The position numbers and the translations under genes are program-made. Shown here piece by piece: positions 1-12,550 of a DNA stretch of 64,000 bases; position 1 is the stretch's first letter; every line of letters begins with the position of its first letter. The stretch spans positions 186,001 through 250,000 of the forward strand of contig NZ_BBIT01000002.1 in the NCBI RefSeq assembly GCF_000730625.1, written 5' to 3'. This DNA comes from Pseudomonas oryzihabitans NBRC 102199 (GTDB lineage: Bacteria; Pseudomonadota; Gammaproteobacteria; Pseudomonadales; Pseudomonadaceae). The notes beneath the pieces are model-generated. The model saw only the letters and a program-made list of their open reading frames with translations. It was not told the origin of the DNA and did no database searches.

Positions 1-730
1 GACGGTCGTCACGGCCTTCGGTGGAGTAGTGGCGGACAAGGTCGCTCTGGTCGCCCTCGATCTGCTGCCGGAAGCCGCCCAGGTCCAGCCACTGGCCCAG
101 GGGGCCGCTGATGCGGGTAGCGGCGCTCTGGGTCTGCACCGTGCCCGGACGCATGGCGGCGGCCCGGTCATCGACGCTGCTGATGTCCAGGTGCACCAGA
201 TTGCCGCTCAGGCGGGCGGTGACCTGAAAGCCCCGTTCGAGGCGGCGATAATCGGTCTGGGCGTAGCTCTGACCATAGGGCGAGGTCTGGTAGGTGGTCA
301 CCGGGACGTCTTCACCGAAGCGGATGAAGGCGGGATAGCCCTCGGTGACCTGGACGCGCTGGGCGCCATCCTCCTTCTGGCCGGTGCTGTCTTCGATGAT
401 GCGCACCTGGGGCGCACGCACGTCGCCGTTTACCGAATAACCCTGACTGGCGCCCGAGCTGCCGGCGCGGGTGGCCAGGGTGATGAGCAGGCGCCGCGGC
501 TGGGTGTCCAGCTGGGCGAGCAGACTCTTGAGTTCGGCCAGCTTGGCCGGCTCGGCATTGACGATCAGCTGATTGCCGTAGACGTTGACCTTGCCTTCGC
601 TGCCAAGGACGGCTTGCAAGGTAGGCAGCAGATCGTCGGCGGTGCGGTATTGCAGGGGTATGACCTCGGTACGAGGCGCCGCCCAGGCGGCGGTCGTCAG
701 CAGCAACAGGAACGCCAGCAGACCTTTCAC
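1..730 (-). CDS. Secretin N-domain-like exported protein (partial, runs off left edge)
   Basis: The start is a GTG that overlaps the stop of the upstream gene (GTGA overlap), so translation is probably coupled. The N-terminus MKGLLAFLLLLTTAAWA is a clear signal peptide, with cleavage predicted before APRTEV. It is followed by VIPLQYRTADDLLPTLQAV, then NQLIVNAEPAKLAELKSLL, the usual pattern of secretin N1/NolW-like domains: a beta strand, a helix, then the 'LIV.a.p..l..l..li..LD' repeat. The rest is beta-rich with FRFGEDVPVT-like strands. Its C-terminus lies outside the window. It ends a short operon behind the L16 hydroxylase gene and the DUF7931-like gene. No outer-membrane secretin barrel is visible in the part present. 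It could be a stand-alone secretin/TonB short N-domain protein rather than a true secretin. Confidence 0.7.
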   Translation of the reverse strand, partial: MKGLLAFLLLLTTAAWAAPRTEVIPLQYRTADDLLPTLQAVLGSEGKVNVYGNQLIVNAEPAKLAELKSLLAQLDTQPRRLLITLATRAGSSGASQGYSVNGDVRAPQVRIIEDSTGQKEDGAQRVQVTEGYPAFIRFGEDVPVTTYQTSPYGQSYAQTDYRRLERGFQVTARLSGNLVHLDISSVDDRAAAMRPGTVQTQSAATRISGPLGQWLDLGGFRQQIEGDQSDLVRHYSTEGRDDR

Positions 731-1257
731 AGCACCATCCTCCGCAATTCCTGATCCGGCTGGCTGCTGGCCCAGAGGCGATCGAAGACCTGCTGCTGAA
801 CCTTGACGGCGGCGCGGTCGCCGTAGCGGACGAAGCCGGTGGGCGCGCTGCCCGTGCGGCGCAGCAGGGCCTGGTCGTCGACGATGAGGCAGCTGCCTTC
901 CGGTTGCTGATCGGCCGGTGGCCGCCGGATCAGCAGATTGCTGGTCAGGCGTTGCGCCAGGGCGATGAGTCGGTGCCCCTGGCGCATGGCGAGGGCACTG
1001 TCGTTGATGAGGATGCGGACCTGATGCCGCGGATGGCCCAGCAGCAGACGCTTGATCGCCGCCTCGACGGCGAGATTGTCGTAGAGCGGTGCTTCCAGGT
1101 CGGGCGTCTGGATGCTCAGCTGGCGGCTGGCTTGGCCGATGAGGCGGACACCGTGCTCACGCAGGGCGTCCAGGCCTTCGAGGCGCAGGGCGAGGTCCTG
1201 GCCGAGCTGGGGTTCGGGCAATCCGTCCAGGGTCAGATCGGTAAAGGACTCGTCCAC
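727..1257 (-). CDS. DUF7931-like protein (PLD-fold-like domain usually fused to GNAT)
   Basis: This 176-residue protein starts at GTG, with a GGGGAGCC ribosome site six bases upstream. Its stop overlaps the start of the secretin-like gene. From memory it resembles the C-terminal half (DUF7931) of larger pseudomonad acetyltransferase-annotated proteins: a D-x-Y-DN-A-EAAIKRLLLG region, then VRILINDSALAMRQGHRLIALAQRL, and an LIVDDQALLRR segment. No acetyl-CoA-binding GNAT motif is present, so it is probably a free-standing version of that domain. No signal peptide or membrane segment is visible, so it should be cytoplasmic. Its biochemical function is unknown. The neighbour suggests a link to ribosome modification, but this is only inference. 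Confidence 0.6.
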   Translation of the reverse strand: MDESFTDLTLDGLPEPQLGQDLALRLEGLDALREHGVRLIGQASRQLSIQTPDLEAPLYDNLAVEAAIKRLLLGHPRHQVRILINDSALAMRQGHRLIALAQRLTSNLLIRRPPADQQPEGSCLIVDDQALLRRTGSAPTGFVRYGDRAAVKVQQQVFDRLWASSQPDQELRRMVL

Positions 1258-1269
1258 GGCGGCTCCCCA

Positions 1270-2445
1270 TTACTCGTCGTCTTCTCCGGCGAAGATCAGG
1301 CTGCCCTGCTGGAGCAGTTCGCGGATCAGGCGCATGGCATCGTCGTCCTGCAGCCAGGGCGCGAGATTGGCCTCGTGCAGGACGTCCGCCGAGCATAGCA
1401 GGTCGAGCAGCGGTTGCAGCCGCATGGGCAGCAGGCGGCTCTGGCCGCTGGCGAAGACCATCACCTCGTCTTCCAGGCGACTCCAGGCGATGCGGCCGCT
1501 GGGGTTGCGCATCAGCAGGGCGCCTTCGTCGAGTTCCTTGCGCAGCTGCTTGGCGCTGAGGTTTTCTCCGGCGACGCGCTCCGGGTAGCGCGGCTCGGTC
1601 ATGTGCTGGCCGAACCAGGCCAGCAGCAGGCGATCGTCGCTCAGGTGACGCTCCATGAGGCCGCGCAGCCGCTCGATGGCCTCGGGCGGAATCTCCGCCG
1701 GATGCTCGCTGGCCGGGGCGCAGCCGGCGTCGCTGTAGCGCTCGTCCTCGGGGATGAACTGGTTGAGGAAGTCGGTGAAGTGGGTGAGCACCTCGCCGGC
1801 ACTGGGGGCGCGGAAGCCGATGGAGTAGGTCATGCACTCGTCTTCGGCGATGCCGTCGTGGGCCAGGCCCGGTGGCAGATAGAGCATGTCGCCCGGTTCC
1901 AGCACCCATTCGTCGGTCTGCTGGAAGTCGGCGAGGATCTTCAGCTCCAGGCCGTCGATCAGCGGGCTGTCGGCGGTGCACGGCTGACCGATGCGCCAGC
2001 GACGGCGGCCATGGCCCTGCAGCAGGAAGACGTCATAGTGATCGTAGTGGGGGCCGACACCACCACCGGGGGCGGCGTAGCTGATCATGACGTCGTCGAC
2101 GCGCCAGCTGGGCAGGAAGCGGAAGGCCTCCAGCACCTCGGCCACCTCGGGGACGAACTGGTCGACCGATTGCACCAGCAGGGTCCAGTCGCGCTCGGGC
2201 AGGCTGGCGAAGGTGTCTTCCGGCAGCGGGCCGCGGCGCAGCTCCCAGGTGCGGTCCTGGCCGATGATCAGGCGGGATTCGATTTCCTCTTCCAGCGACA
2301 GGCCGGCCAGCTCGTCCGGTTCCAGGGGGCTCTGGAAATCCGGGATGGCCTGGCGGATCAGCAGGGGTTTCTGCTGCCAGTAGTCGCGGAGGAATTCACG
2401 GGCGGTCAGGCCGCCGAGCAGTTGCAGGGGTTGATCCGGGTTCAT
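1270..2445 (-). CDS. roxA: Ribosomal oxygenase: 50S protein L16 arginine 3-hydroxylase (YcfD/RoxA, JmjC)
   Basis: The 391-residue JmjC-type 2-oxoglutarate/Fe(II) oxygenase would hydroxylate an arginine of ribosomal protein L16. The HxD iron motif lies in GPHYDHYDVFLLQG, followed by RRRWRIG. The distal histidine is in GLAHDGIAEDE. The N-terminus LGGLTAREFLRDYWQQKPLL is the family hallmark, and the C-terminal winged-helix region is present, so length matches YcfD. I chose the ATG preceded by GAGGTG at five bases. An in-frame ATG 15 bases upstream has no ribosome site. It lies 58 bases downstream of purB, separated by a strong hairpin, and leads a three-gene unit. Confidence 0.9.
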   Translation of the reverse strand: MNPDQPLQLLGGLTAREFLRDYWQQKPLLIRQAIPDFQSPLEPDELAGLSLEEEIESRLIIGQDRTWELRRGPLPEDTFASLPERDWTLLVQSVDQFVPEVAEVLEAFRFLPSWRVDDVMISYAAPGGGVGPHYDHYDVFLLQGHGRRRWRIGQPCTADSPLIDGLELKILADFQQTDEWVLEPGDMLYLPPGLAHDGIAEDECMTYSIGFRAPSAGEVLTHFTDFLNQFIPEDERYSDAGCAPASEHPAEIPPEAIERLRGLMERHLSDDRLLLAWFGQHMTEPRYPERVAGENLSAKQLRKELDEGALLMRNPSGRIAWSRLEDEVMVFASGQSRLLPMRLQPLLDLLCSADVLHEANLAPWLQDDDAMRLIRELLQQGSLIFAGEDDE

Positions 2446-2462
2446 GCACACCTCGCGCAATG

Positions 2463-2493
2463 AAAAACGCCCGGCGAGGCCGGGCGTGAAAAA
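2463..2493 (-). terminator. Rho-independent terminator after purB (possibly bidirectional)
   Basis: A perfect 8-bp stem (CGCCCGGC / GCCGGGCG) has a GAG loop. It is followed on the minus strand by TTTTT, and on the plus strand by a weaker A/T-rich tail. It lies 10 bases after the purB stop and before roxA, so roxA must have its own promoter or rely on read-through. Confidence 0.85.
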
Positions 2494-2503
2494 GAAGGCA
2501 GCC

Positions 2504-3913
<1,410 letters not shown>

Positions 3914-3961
3914 CTACACGCAAAGACCGGGGCTTTAGTACCGCCGCCGGCCGGTCCGGGA

Positions 3962-4582
3962 TCAGCCGTTGCGCAGGGGATAGAGGTTGTCGAGCAGCTT
4001 GCGGCGATTGAGCACCAGTTGCCAGCGGTGACCGCCGAGCTGGCGCCACAGGCGGGCCGAGCGAATGCCGGCCAGCAGCAGGGCACGCACTCGCGAGGCG
4101 GTGGCTGATTGCTGCAGGTAGCGCATCTCGCCGTGCACCTGGATGCGCTGCTTGAAGGTGCTCAGGGTGTCCTCGTAGAGACCCCCGCAGGCAGCGATGA
4201 CGTTCTCGTGAGCGACCCCGAAGTGCTCGACCTGGGACTGGATCTGGGTGAGGCGCCGGCCGATGAGATCGAGCAGGTCGCCGCGCTTCTCCAGCTTGCG
4301 TTCCAGGGCGGTCATCGCCAGGGCGTAGCGCAGCGGCTCGCGCTGCAGGCTGTTGGGGTTGCGCTCCAGGGTGCTGGAAAGCGCGCCGAGGCCCTCGCGC
4401 AGAGGCGCGACCTGGCCGCCGTAGACCTCCAGGGTGCTGCCCGGATCGCGCACCAGCAGGCTGCCGAGCAGACAGGCGAGGGGTTCTTCCGCGACCTGGC
4501 CGGTGCGTGCCAGCTGGTCGACCAGCACGGCGGCCTGGAAGACGCCGCCCAGGGCGATGAGTTGTTCCTGGGTGCGATTCAT
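3962..4582 (-). CDS. hflD: HflD (DUF489) high-frequency lysogenization protein homolog
   Basis: This 206-residue helical, soluble protein belongs to the HflD/DUF489 family. The name comes from E. coli, where it binds phage lambda CII and affects lysogeny; its normal role is not settled. Family traits are [22 protein letters not shown] at the N-terminus, [16 protein letters not shown] in the middle, and [12 protein letters not shown] followed by [20 protein letters not shown]-like sequence at the C-terminus. Its start codon overlaps the mnmA stop by four bases. The order mnmA-hflD-purB is conserved in gammaproteobacteria. Confidence 0.95.
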   Translation of the reverse strand: MNRTQEQLIALGGVFQAAVLVDQLARTGQVAEEPLACLLGSLLVRDPGSTLEVYGGQVAPLREGLGALSSTLERNPNSLQREPLRYALAMTALERKLEKRGDLLDLIGRRLTQIQSQVEHFGVAHENVIAACGGLYEDTLSTFKQRIQVHGEMRYLQQSATASRVRALLLAGIRSARLWRQLGGHRWQLVLNRRKLLDNLYPLRNG

Positions 4583-5688
4583 GCGGCGGGCGCCTCGGCG
4601 CAGGCGGGTTGATAATGTTCGATCACGCCGCCGCCCAAGCAGACGTCGCCGTCGTAGAAGACCACCGACTGGCCGGGGGTCACGGCGCGCTGGGGTTCGT
4701 CGAAGACTACCCGGTAGCCGGCGCCCTGGCGCTCGATCTGGCAGGGCTGGTCCTGCTGGCGATAGCGGACCTTGGCGGTGAGGCGGCGCGGTTGGGCGAG
4801 CTCCAGGTCATTGACCCAGAACATCTCGCTGACGGTCAGGGCCTCGGCGAACAGCCAGGGGTGGGCATTGCCCTGGCCGACGATCAGCACGTTGCGGGTC
4901 AGGTCCTTGCTCAGCACGTACCAGGGATCGTCACCGGCGTCCTTCATGCCGCCGATGCCCAGGCCCTGGCGCTGGCCGATGGTGTGGTACATCAGGCCGT
5001 GGTGGCGGCCGATGACCTCGCCGGTGGTGGTCTCGATGTCGCCCGGCTGCGCCGGCAGGTACTGCTTGAGGAAGTCGCTGAAGCGACGCTCGCCGATAAA
5101 GCAGATGCCGGTGGAGTCCTTCTTGCGCGCGGTGGCCAGGCCATGCAGCTCGGCGATGGCGCGGACCTCGGGCTTTTCCAGTTCGCCCACCGGGAAGAGG
5201 GTGCGCGCCAGCTGCTCGCCGCCCACGGCGTGGAGGAAATAGCTCTGGTCCTTGTTGGCGTCCAGACCCTTGAGCAGCAGGGTCTGGCCGTCGACGTCGC
5301 GACGGCGCACATAGTGGCCGGTGGCGATCAGGTCGGCGCCCAAGGCCAGGGCATAGTCGAGGAAGGCCTTGAACTTGATCTCGCGGTTGCAGAGGATGTC
5401 CGGATTCGGCGTCCGGCCGGCCTTGTATTCGGCGAGGAAGTGCTCGAAGACGTGATCCCAGTACTCGGCGGCGAAGTTGGCCGTGTGCAGCTTGATGCCG
5501 ATGCGGTCGCAGACCGCCTGGGCATCGGCGAGGTCTTCCTTGGCCGTGCAGTACTCGGTGCCGTCATCCTCGTCCCAGTTCTTCATGAACAGGCCCTCGA
5601 CCTGATAGCCCTGCTCCTTGAGCAAGAGGGCCGAGACCGAGGAATCCACTCCGCCGGACATGCCGACGATGACGCGGGTGCCGTTCAC
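4579..5688 (-). CDS. mnmA: tRNA-specific 2-thiouridylase MnmA
   Basis: MnmA activates U34 of tRNA-Lys, -Glu and -Gln with ATP and inserts sulfur, completing the s2 part of mnm5s2U. The 369-residue protein shows the PP-loop [16 protein letters not shown], the conserved [15 protein letters not shown] segment, and the [13 protein letters not shown] motif with the catalytic-pair cysteine. [13 protein letters not shown] and [11 protein letters not shown] in the C-terminal domain complete the family pattern. The start is a GTG with AGAGG eight bases upstream, just after the nudJ stop. It overlaps hflD by four bases, so nudJ-mnmA-hflD is one transcription unit. Confidence 0.97.
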   Translation of the reverse strand: MNGTRVIVGMSGGVDSSVSALLLKEQGYQVEGLFMKNWDEDDGTEYCTAKEDLADAQAVCDRIGIKLHTANFAAEYWDHVFEHFLAEYKAGRTPNPDILCNREIKFKAFLDYALALGADLIATGHYVRRRDVDGQTLLLKGLDANKDQSYFLHAVGGEQLARTLFPVGELEKPEVRAIAELHGLATARKKDSTGICFIGERRFSDFLKQYLPAQPGDIETTTGEVIGRHHGLMYHTIGQRQGLGIGGMKDAGDDPWYVLSKDLTRNVLIVGQGNAHPWLFAEALTVSEMFWVNDLELAQPRRLTAKVRYRQQDQPCQIERQGAGYRVVFDEPQRAVTPGQSVVFYDGDVCLGGGVIEHYQPACAEAPAA

Positions 5689-5689
5689 T

Positions 5690-6142
5690 TCAAAAACCTC
5701 TCATATCTACGATCATCGACAGGGGATAGCGGTGCCCGTCCAGGTACTTCTCGATGGCGTCCAGGACCAGGGGGCTGCGCAGCCGGGCCTGCTCGGCGCG
5801 GATCTCGTCGAGGGTCAGCCACACCGCGCGGGTGATGTCGGCGTCCAGGGCGCGCTCCGGCTGGTGGGCCAGGGGGCGGGCATGGAAGGCCGTGCGATAG
5901 TAGGTGACGCCATTGGTCGGGGCGACATAGAGGCCGATGCCGATCACGCCCAGGATCTCCACCTGCCAGGCGGTTTCTTCCAGGGTTTCGCGCCATGCCG
6001 CCTCGATCAGGCTCTCGCCCGGCTCCAGGTGCCCGGCCGGCTGGTTGAGCACCAGGCGACCCTGCTTCTCTTCTTCCACCAGCAGGAAGCGACCGGCGTC
6101 TTCCACCACGGTGGCCACGGTGACGTGGGCGTGCCAATCCAT
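5690..6142 (-). CDS. nudJ: NUDIX hydrolase (NudJ-type phosphatase)
   Basis: The 150-residue NUDIX protein has a full Nudix box, [20 protein letters not shown], followed by TAW. The N-terminus [20 protein letters not shown] agrees with E. coli NudJ (thiamine/HMP pyrophosphate and NTP phosphatase). That start is preferred over an in-frame ATG 99 bases upstream, which would add unrelated residues across the likely promoter. It ends two bases before mnmA, as in Pseudomonas aeruginosa. Substrate is inferred from the family only. Confidence 0.88.
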   Translation of the reverse strand: MDWHAHVTVATVVEDAGRFLLVEEEKQGRLVLNQPAGHLEPGESLIEAAWRETLEETAWQVEILGVIGIGLYVAPTNGVTYYRTAFHARPLAHQPERALDADITRAVWLTLDEIRAEQARLRSPLVLDAIEKYLDGHRYPLSMIVDMRGF

Positions 6143-6202
6143 CTCGGACTCCGCTATCGGTAATCGCGCAGTATACGCCTTAAGCTTTGCGTGCCCCAAA
6201 TG

Positions 6203-6234
6203 CAGCGAACCCCGGCCGGGGCCGGGGTTCGCTG
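6203..6234 (-). terminator. Strong hairpin between idh and nudJ
   Basis: There is a perfect 15-bp stem (CAGCGAACCCCGGCC and its complement) with a two-base loop, 38 bases after the idh stop. No clean T-tract follows on either strand, so it may be a terminator or a 3' stabilising hairpin for the idh mRNA. Confidence 0.6.
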
Positions 6235-6271
6235 TGATCACCCATTCAGGCTGCGGATGCAGCCCTCAGGT

Positions 6272-8926
<2,655 letters not shown>

Positions 8927-9136
8927 ATGAAAACCAAGGACAATGCGTCCAAGAGTCGTTCCTGGGCTATCGTCGGGCTGGAAACGCTCGTGATCGTCGC
9001 CCTGTCGCTGTACGTCGCCTTCGGTGCCGGGCTGTTCATCAAGCACCACTGCTGGGACACCCTGACCCCGCAGCAGCAAGACCAGATCCTCGAGCAGATG
9101 AGCCGCAGTGCTCAGGAAAATACCCTGCTCACCTGA
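8927..9136 (+). CDS. Small single-pass membrane protein, unknown
   Basis: The 69-residue protein has a clear ribosome site (GAGG five bases before the ATG). A short basic head (MKTKDNASKSRS) precedes one hydrophobic helix, roughly residues 13-35 (WAIVGLETLVIVALSLYVAF). A soluble tail with a helix-like TPQQQDQILEQMSRSAQ segment follows. The basic N-terminus suggests N-in topology with the tail in the periplasm. I do not recognise the family. It stands alone, with no gene in the same direction close by. Confidence 0.65.
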   Translation: MKTKDNASKSRSWAIVGLETLVIVALSLYVAFGAGLFIKHHCWDTLTPQQQDQILEQMSRSAQENTLLT

Positions 9137-9237
9137 TTCGCCTTCGCTCGAATCCCTTCTTTTCAAACAATAAGAATCCTTCTTTTTTCTCCCGCGCACT
9201 CCCTGGGTGTCGAGGTGGCCTCGTCACGTCCGCTTTT

Positions 9238-9420
9238 CTAGCAGACCAGGTGTTTGGCTGGACTCACGGGGGCGGTGGGGGTTGCCTTGGGCAGCACGCT
9301 GGGCGAGGAGGTCGCCACGGGTCTGGCACGACGTGCCAGGCGCAGCATGGCCCAGAGTATGGCCAGCGCCAGGGCCAGCCAGCCCAGAATCAGAAGAAGG
9401 ATGTAGGTCGCAGGAGTCAT
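9238..9420 (-). CDS. Small membrane protein, unknown
   Basis: The 60-residue reading frame begins with one strong hydrophobic helix (TYILLLILGWLALALAILWAML), followed by a basic patch RLARRAR and a Pro/Ser-rich tail. A GGTGA about six bases before the ATG supports translation. The positive patch after the helix suggests the tail stays in the cytoplasm. No family was recognised. It lies between the previous small gene (convergent) and the phosphate transporter. Confidence 0.55.
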   Translation of the reverse strand: MTPATYILLLILGWLALALAILWAMLRLARRARPVATSSPSVLPKATPTAPVSPAKHLVC

Positions 9421-9521
9421 TGACGTTCACCGTACGGCTGTCTCGGAAAGGTGTCTCTGCTGGGACACATTTCACTAGACTCGTCAATAGCTATCCTGTT
9501 CAGGCTTTCCCGACGAGGGGT

Positions 9522-9555
9522 CCGACCGGGCGCCGCCGATGCGGCGCCCGGTCGG
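9522..9555. terminator. Large perfect hairpin after the PiT transporter gene
   Basis: A 15-bp perfect stem (CCGACCGGGCGCCGC and complement) with a CGAT loop starts a few bases beyond the transporter stop. There is no T-run on the minus strand, so termination is likely but not of the textbook form. Confidence 0.55.
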
Positions 9556-9561
9556 CGCGGA

Positions 9562-11016
9562 TCACAGGAACAGGTGCGCCAGCCAGAACAGGCCGGCGGA
9601 GAGGGCCATGGAGGCCGGCAGGGTCAGGACCCAGGCCATCAGGATGTTGCGCACCGTACTGCCCTGCAGGCCGCTGCGATTGGCGACCATGGTGCCGGCC
9701 ACGCCCGAGGACAGCACGTGGGTGGTGGAGACGGGCAGGGCGAAGACGTTGGCCATGCCGATGGCGGCCACGGCCGTCACCTGGGCGCTGACGCCCTGGG
9801 CATAGGTCATGCCTTGGCGGCCAATCTTCTCGCCGACGGTCAGCACCACCCGGCGCCAGCCGACCATGGTGCCGATGCCCAGGGCCAGGGCGACCGCGAT
9901 GATGACCCAGAAGGGCGCGTATTCGGTGGTGCTGGTGAGGTCCTTGCGCAGGCGGCTCAGGTCGTCGCGATCGCGCGCGGTCAACACCGGCAGCTTGCTC
10001 ACCTTCTTGGCGGTGTCGTCCAGGCACAGCAGGTAGCGGCGCACCTGCTGGCGATGGTCGTCGCTCATGGCGCGGTAGTCGGTGATGCCTTCCAGATCGG
10101 CCAGCAGTGCCTGCAGGGTCGGCACGGTCATGTGCGGGGCGCAGCGGAATTCCTGGGGCAGGTCGCGATTGCCGGGCACTTCGGCGAGGAAGTCCTTGAG
10201 GTTGTCGCCCTGGCGCTCGTAGAACTGACCCAGGTGGATGGCGGCGTCGCGGGTGCGCTCGATCTGGTAGGTGGTGCTGTCCAGGTCCAGTACGAACTTG
10301 GCCGGGACGATGCCGATCAGCACCAGCATGATCAGGCCGATGCCTTTCTGGCCGTCGTTGGAGCCGTGCACGAAGCTCATGCCCATGGCCGAGAGGACCA
10401 GCATCAGACGATTCCAGAACGGCGGGTGCTTCTTGGCGTCCACTTCGCGGCGCTGTTCCGGGGTCTTGTGCATCTTCGACAGCGGCCGCCAGCGCTTGAG
10501 GGCAAGCAGCAGCAGGCCGGCGACGGCGAAGCCGGCCAGCGGCGAGAAGATCAGCGACAGGCCGATGTCGATCGCCTTCTGCCAGTTCACCCCTTCGCTC
10601 ATCGGGATGCCGGTGAGCAGGGCGTTGGTCACGCCGACGCCGAGGATGGAGCCGATCAGGGTGTGGGAACTGGAGGCGGGGATGCCGAAGTACCAGGTGC
10701 CCAGGTTCCAGGTGATGGCCGCGGCGAGCAGGGAAAACACCATGGCCAGGCCGTGGCCGGTGTTGACGTTGATCAGCAGCTCCACCGGCAGCAGGTGGAC
10801 GATGGCGTAGGCGACGCCAACGCCGCCGAGCAGCACACCGAGGAAATTGAAGATGCCGGAGAAGAACACCGCGAGGTGCGGCGGCATGGCCTTGGTGTAG
10901 ATCACCGTGGCGACGGCGTTGGCGGTGTCGTGGAAGCCGTTGATGAATTCAAAGGCCAGGGCCAAGACGAGGCTGATGGCGACCCAGGCATGGAGTCCGC
11001 TGAAAAGTTCGAACAT
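9562..11016 (-). CDS. pitA: PiT-family low-affinity inorganic phosphate transporter
   Basis: The 484-residue inner-membrane protein has two homologous halves carrying the PiT signatures: EFINGFHDTANAVATVIYT near the N-terminus and FVHGSNDGQKGIGLIMLV in the centre. GIPASSSHTLIGSILG and PVSTTHVLSSGVAGTM are the paired substrate-site repeats. About ten hydrophobic segments flank a cytoplasmic central loop (roughly residues 190-370). It would carry metal-phosphate in symport with protons. The ATG lacks a good ribosome site, so the start is less certain than the identity. The symbol pitA is assigned by family. Confidence 0.92.
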   Translation of the reverse strand: MFELFSGLHAWVAISLVLALAFEFINGFHDTANAVATVIYTKAMPPHLAVFFSGIFNFLGVLLGGVGVAYAIVHLLPVELLINVNTGHGLAMVFSLLAAAITWNLGTWYFGIPASSSHTLIGSILGVGVTNALLTGIPMSEGVNWQKAIDIGLSLIFSPLAGFAVAGLLLLALKRWRPLSKMHKTPEQRREVDAKKHPPFWNRLMLVLSAMGMSFVHGSNDGQKGIGLIMLVLIGIVPAKFVLDLDSTTYQIERTRDAAIHLGQFYERQGDNLKDFLAEVPGNRDLPQEFRCAPHMTVPTLQALLADLEGITDYRAMSDDHRQQVRRYLLCLDDTAKKVSKLPVLTARDRDDLSRLRKDLTSTTEYAPFWVIIAVALALGIGTMVGWRRVVLTVGEKIGRQGMTYAQGVSAQVTAVAAIGMANVFALPVSTTHVLSSGVAGTMVANRSGLQGSTVRNILMAWVLTLPASMALSAGLFWLAHLFL

Positions 11017-11098
11017 GGGGATACGTCGACAGTTGGCAGGCGCGAATTATGGCAGAAAAATGACTGCCGCCATCGCCACCTTGAATGGGAGGGGCGAA

Positions 11099-11455
11099 TT
11101 AGTCGCCGCGGTAGATGCAGCCGCAGGTGCAGGTCTCATGGACGCGGACCTGGCTGAGCTCGGGCAGCTGGGGCTTGAGTTGTTGCCAGATCCAGCGGGC
11201 GAGCACCTCGCTGGTAGGGTTCTCGAGGCCCGGGATGTCGTTCAGGTAGTGATGGTCGAGACGCTCGTACAGGGGTTTGAAGACGGCCTTGATGTCGGCG
11301 AAATCCCGGACCCAGCCGGTATGGGGATCGACCGCGCCTTCGATGTGCAGGCCTACCTTGAAGGAATGCCCATGGAGACGGCCACACTTGTGACCTGCCG
11401 GAACATTGGGCAGGAAGTGCGCGGCTTCGAAAATGAATTCTTTGAAAATTTCCAC
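11099..11455 (-). CDS. queD: 6-carboxy-5,6,7,8-tetrahydropterin synthase (QueD)
   Basis: QueD converts dihydroneopterin triphosphate to 6-carboxytetrahydropterin in queuosine (preQ0) synthesis. The 118-residue length is normal. Zinc ligands are the His of FEAAHFLP and the HxH in GRLHGHSF; the catalytic cysteine is in [19 protein letters not shown] and [11 protein letters not shown] are conserved. I place the start at a GTG giving MEIFKEF, with GAGTGG five bases upstream. A second GTG three codons earlier has no ribosome site. It is a single gene downstream of a short gap. Confidence 0.95.
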   Translation of the reverse strand: MEIFKEFIFEAAHFLPNVPAGHKCGRLHGHSFKVGLHIEGAVDPHTGWVRDFADIKAVFKPLYERLDHHYLNDIPGLENPTSEVLARWIWQQLKPQLPELSQVRVHETCTCGCIYRGD

Positions 11456-11560
11456 GATAACCACTCGCGTTGGGCCACGGGGTGTGGCGGCTGCGGGGCG
11501 GCAGTCTATCAGCTCGACAGCGCCTTGCCGAACCTCCCGCTGCCCGGCAGCGGCCAGCGG

Positions 11561-11818
11561 CTAGCCCGGCATCGACCAGGGTTCCAGCAGATGGCCGTCG
11601 TGCGCCAGTTCCAGGCGGGTCCGTTCGATCAGCGCGGCGAGGTGGCCGGCATGGCTGTACTGGCTGCGGGCGACGTGGGCGACCGAGGCCAGGACCTGGC
11701 TGCCGTCCGTCACCGCGAAGGAAAAGCTGGCGTCGCTGGGGTCTTCACGGACCTCGCCGTGCAGCGGCAGAAAGGCCTTTTCGACGATGTGGACGGCGCG
11801 GGCGAGATCTATGGTCAT
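11561..11818 (-). CDS. DUF1652 domain protein
   Basis: The 85-residue soluble protein follows the pseudomonad DUF1652 pattern: an initial helix with VEKAFLPLHGE, a strand pair (SFSFAVTDGS, then V..V..VARS), and a closing helix AALIERTRLEL. The family is small, mostly restricted to Pseudomonas, and functionally uncharacterised. It stands alone, with its start near the rightward membrane-protein gene. The match is by pattern memory, so moderately sure. Confidence 0.65.
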   Translation of the reverse strand: MTIDLARAVHIVEKAFLPLHGEVREDPSDASFSFAVTDGSQVLASVAHVARSQYSHAGHLAALIERTRLELAHDGHLLEPWSMPG

Positions 11819-11932
11819 GGACGGATTCCTCTGCAGATCGCCTTCTATAGAGGACCGGGTGGCGGAGAAATTCTGATTTGCCAACGCCTGCGGGCTTAGG
11901 CAGTCTCCCGGTCTTTGTCTGGACGTTTCCCC

Positions 11933-12550
11933 ATGCGCAACAGCAATCCTCGTACCTTCTGGGCTCTGGTCGGCCTGGCCGCGGTCTTCGGTCTCGCCGG
12001 CCTGATCGGCAATCGGGTGGGCTGGGAGCGACTGGAGATCGGCTATCGGACGGTGCCGTCGCCCAGTGGCCTGGACATCGGCGTGGCGGGGCAGGTCATC
12101 ACCGGTCTGCCGTCGCTGTGCATAGCCCTGGCGCTGGTCACCATAGTGACGGCGCTGATCATCCGCGGTGGCCGCCGCTTTCGTTCGCGGCTGCCCCTGC
12201 CGGTGACGGCGGCCATTCTCTGGGTGCTGCTGGCGGGCCTGCTGGTGCTCTTCTATCCCAGTACCCTGGCGTTCCAGTGGGAGAACCATCGCAGCGCGGC
12301 GGACATCGACTTCTATGTGCTGCAGGAGCGCCAGGGTCCGTTCCAGGGCACGGTGCAGAAAAGCCAGCGCCTGACCTACTACCGCGACTGCGGTGCCACC
12401 GGGCAGACAGCCTGCCCGGTGTTCGAGTGCGTGGTGGAAAGACGCAGCTGGCTGGGTGGTCTGCAGAAGATCGAAGGCTTCTACCCGGGGCTGGACCAGG
12501 AGCGTCAGTTGGAGCTGCTGCGCACCCGCTGCCTGCCCGGCACGCCGTGA
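11933..12550 (+). CDS. Three-helix membrane protein of unknown function
   Basis: The roughly 205-residue protein has hydrophobic helices near residues 8-26 (FWALVGLAAVFGLAGLIG), 55-76 and 86-108. A soluble C-terminal half follows, containing four cysteines (DCGATGQTACPVFECVV and a later TRCLPG). The cysteine pattern suggests a periplasmic disulfide-bonded domain. I use the ATG rather than a TTG 18 bases upstream; neither has a strong ribosome site. Its 3' end overlaps the C-terminus of the convergent ABC transporter gene by 46 bases. Function unknown. Confidence 0.65.
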   Translation: MRNSNPRTFWALVGLAAVFGLAGLIGNRVGWERLEIGYRTVPSPSGLDIGVAGQVITGLPSLCIALALVTIVTALIIRGGRRFRSRLPLPVTAAILWVLLAGLLVLFYPSTLAFQWENHRSAADIDFYVLQERQGPFQGTVQKSQRLTYYRDCGATGQTACPVFECVVERRSWLGGLQKIEGFYPGLDQERQLELLRTRCLPGTP

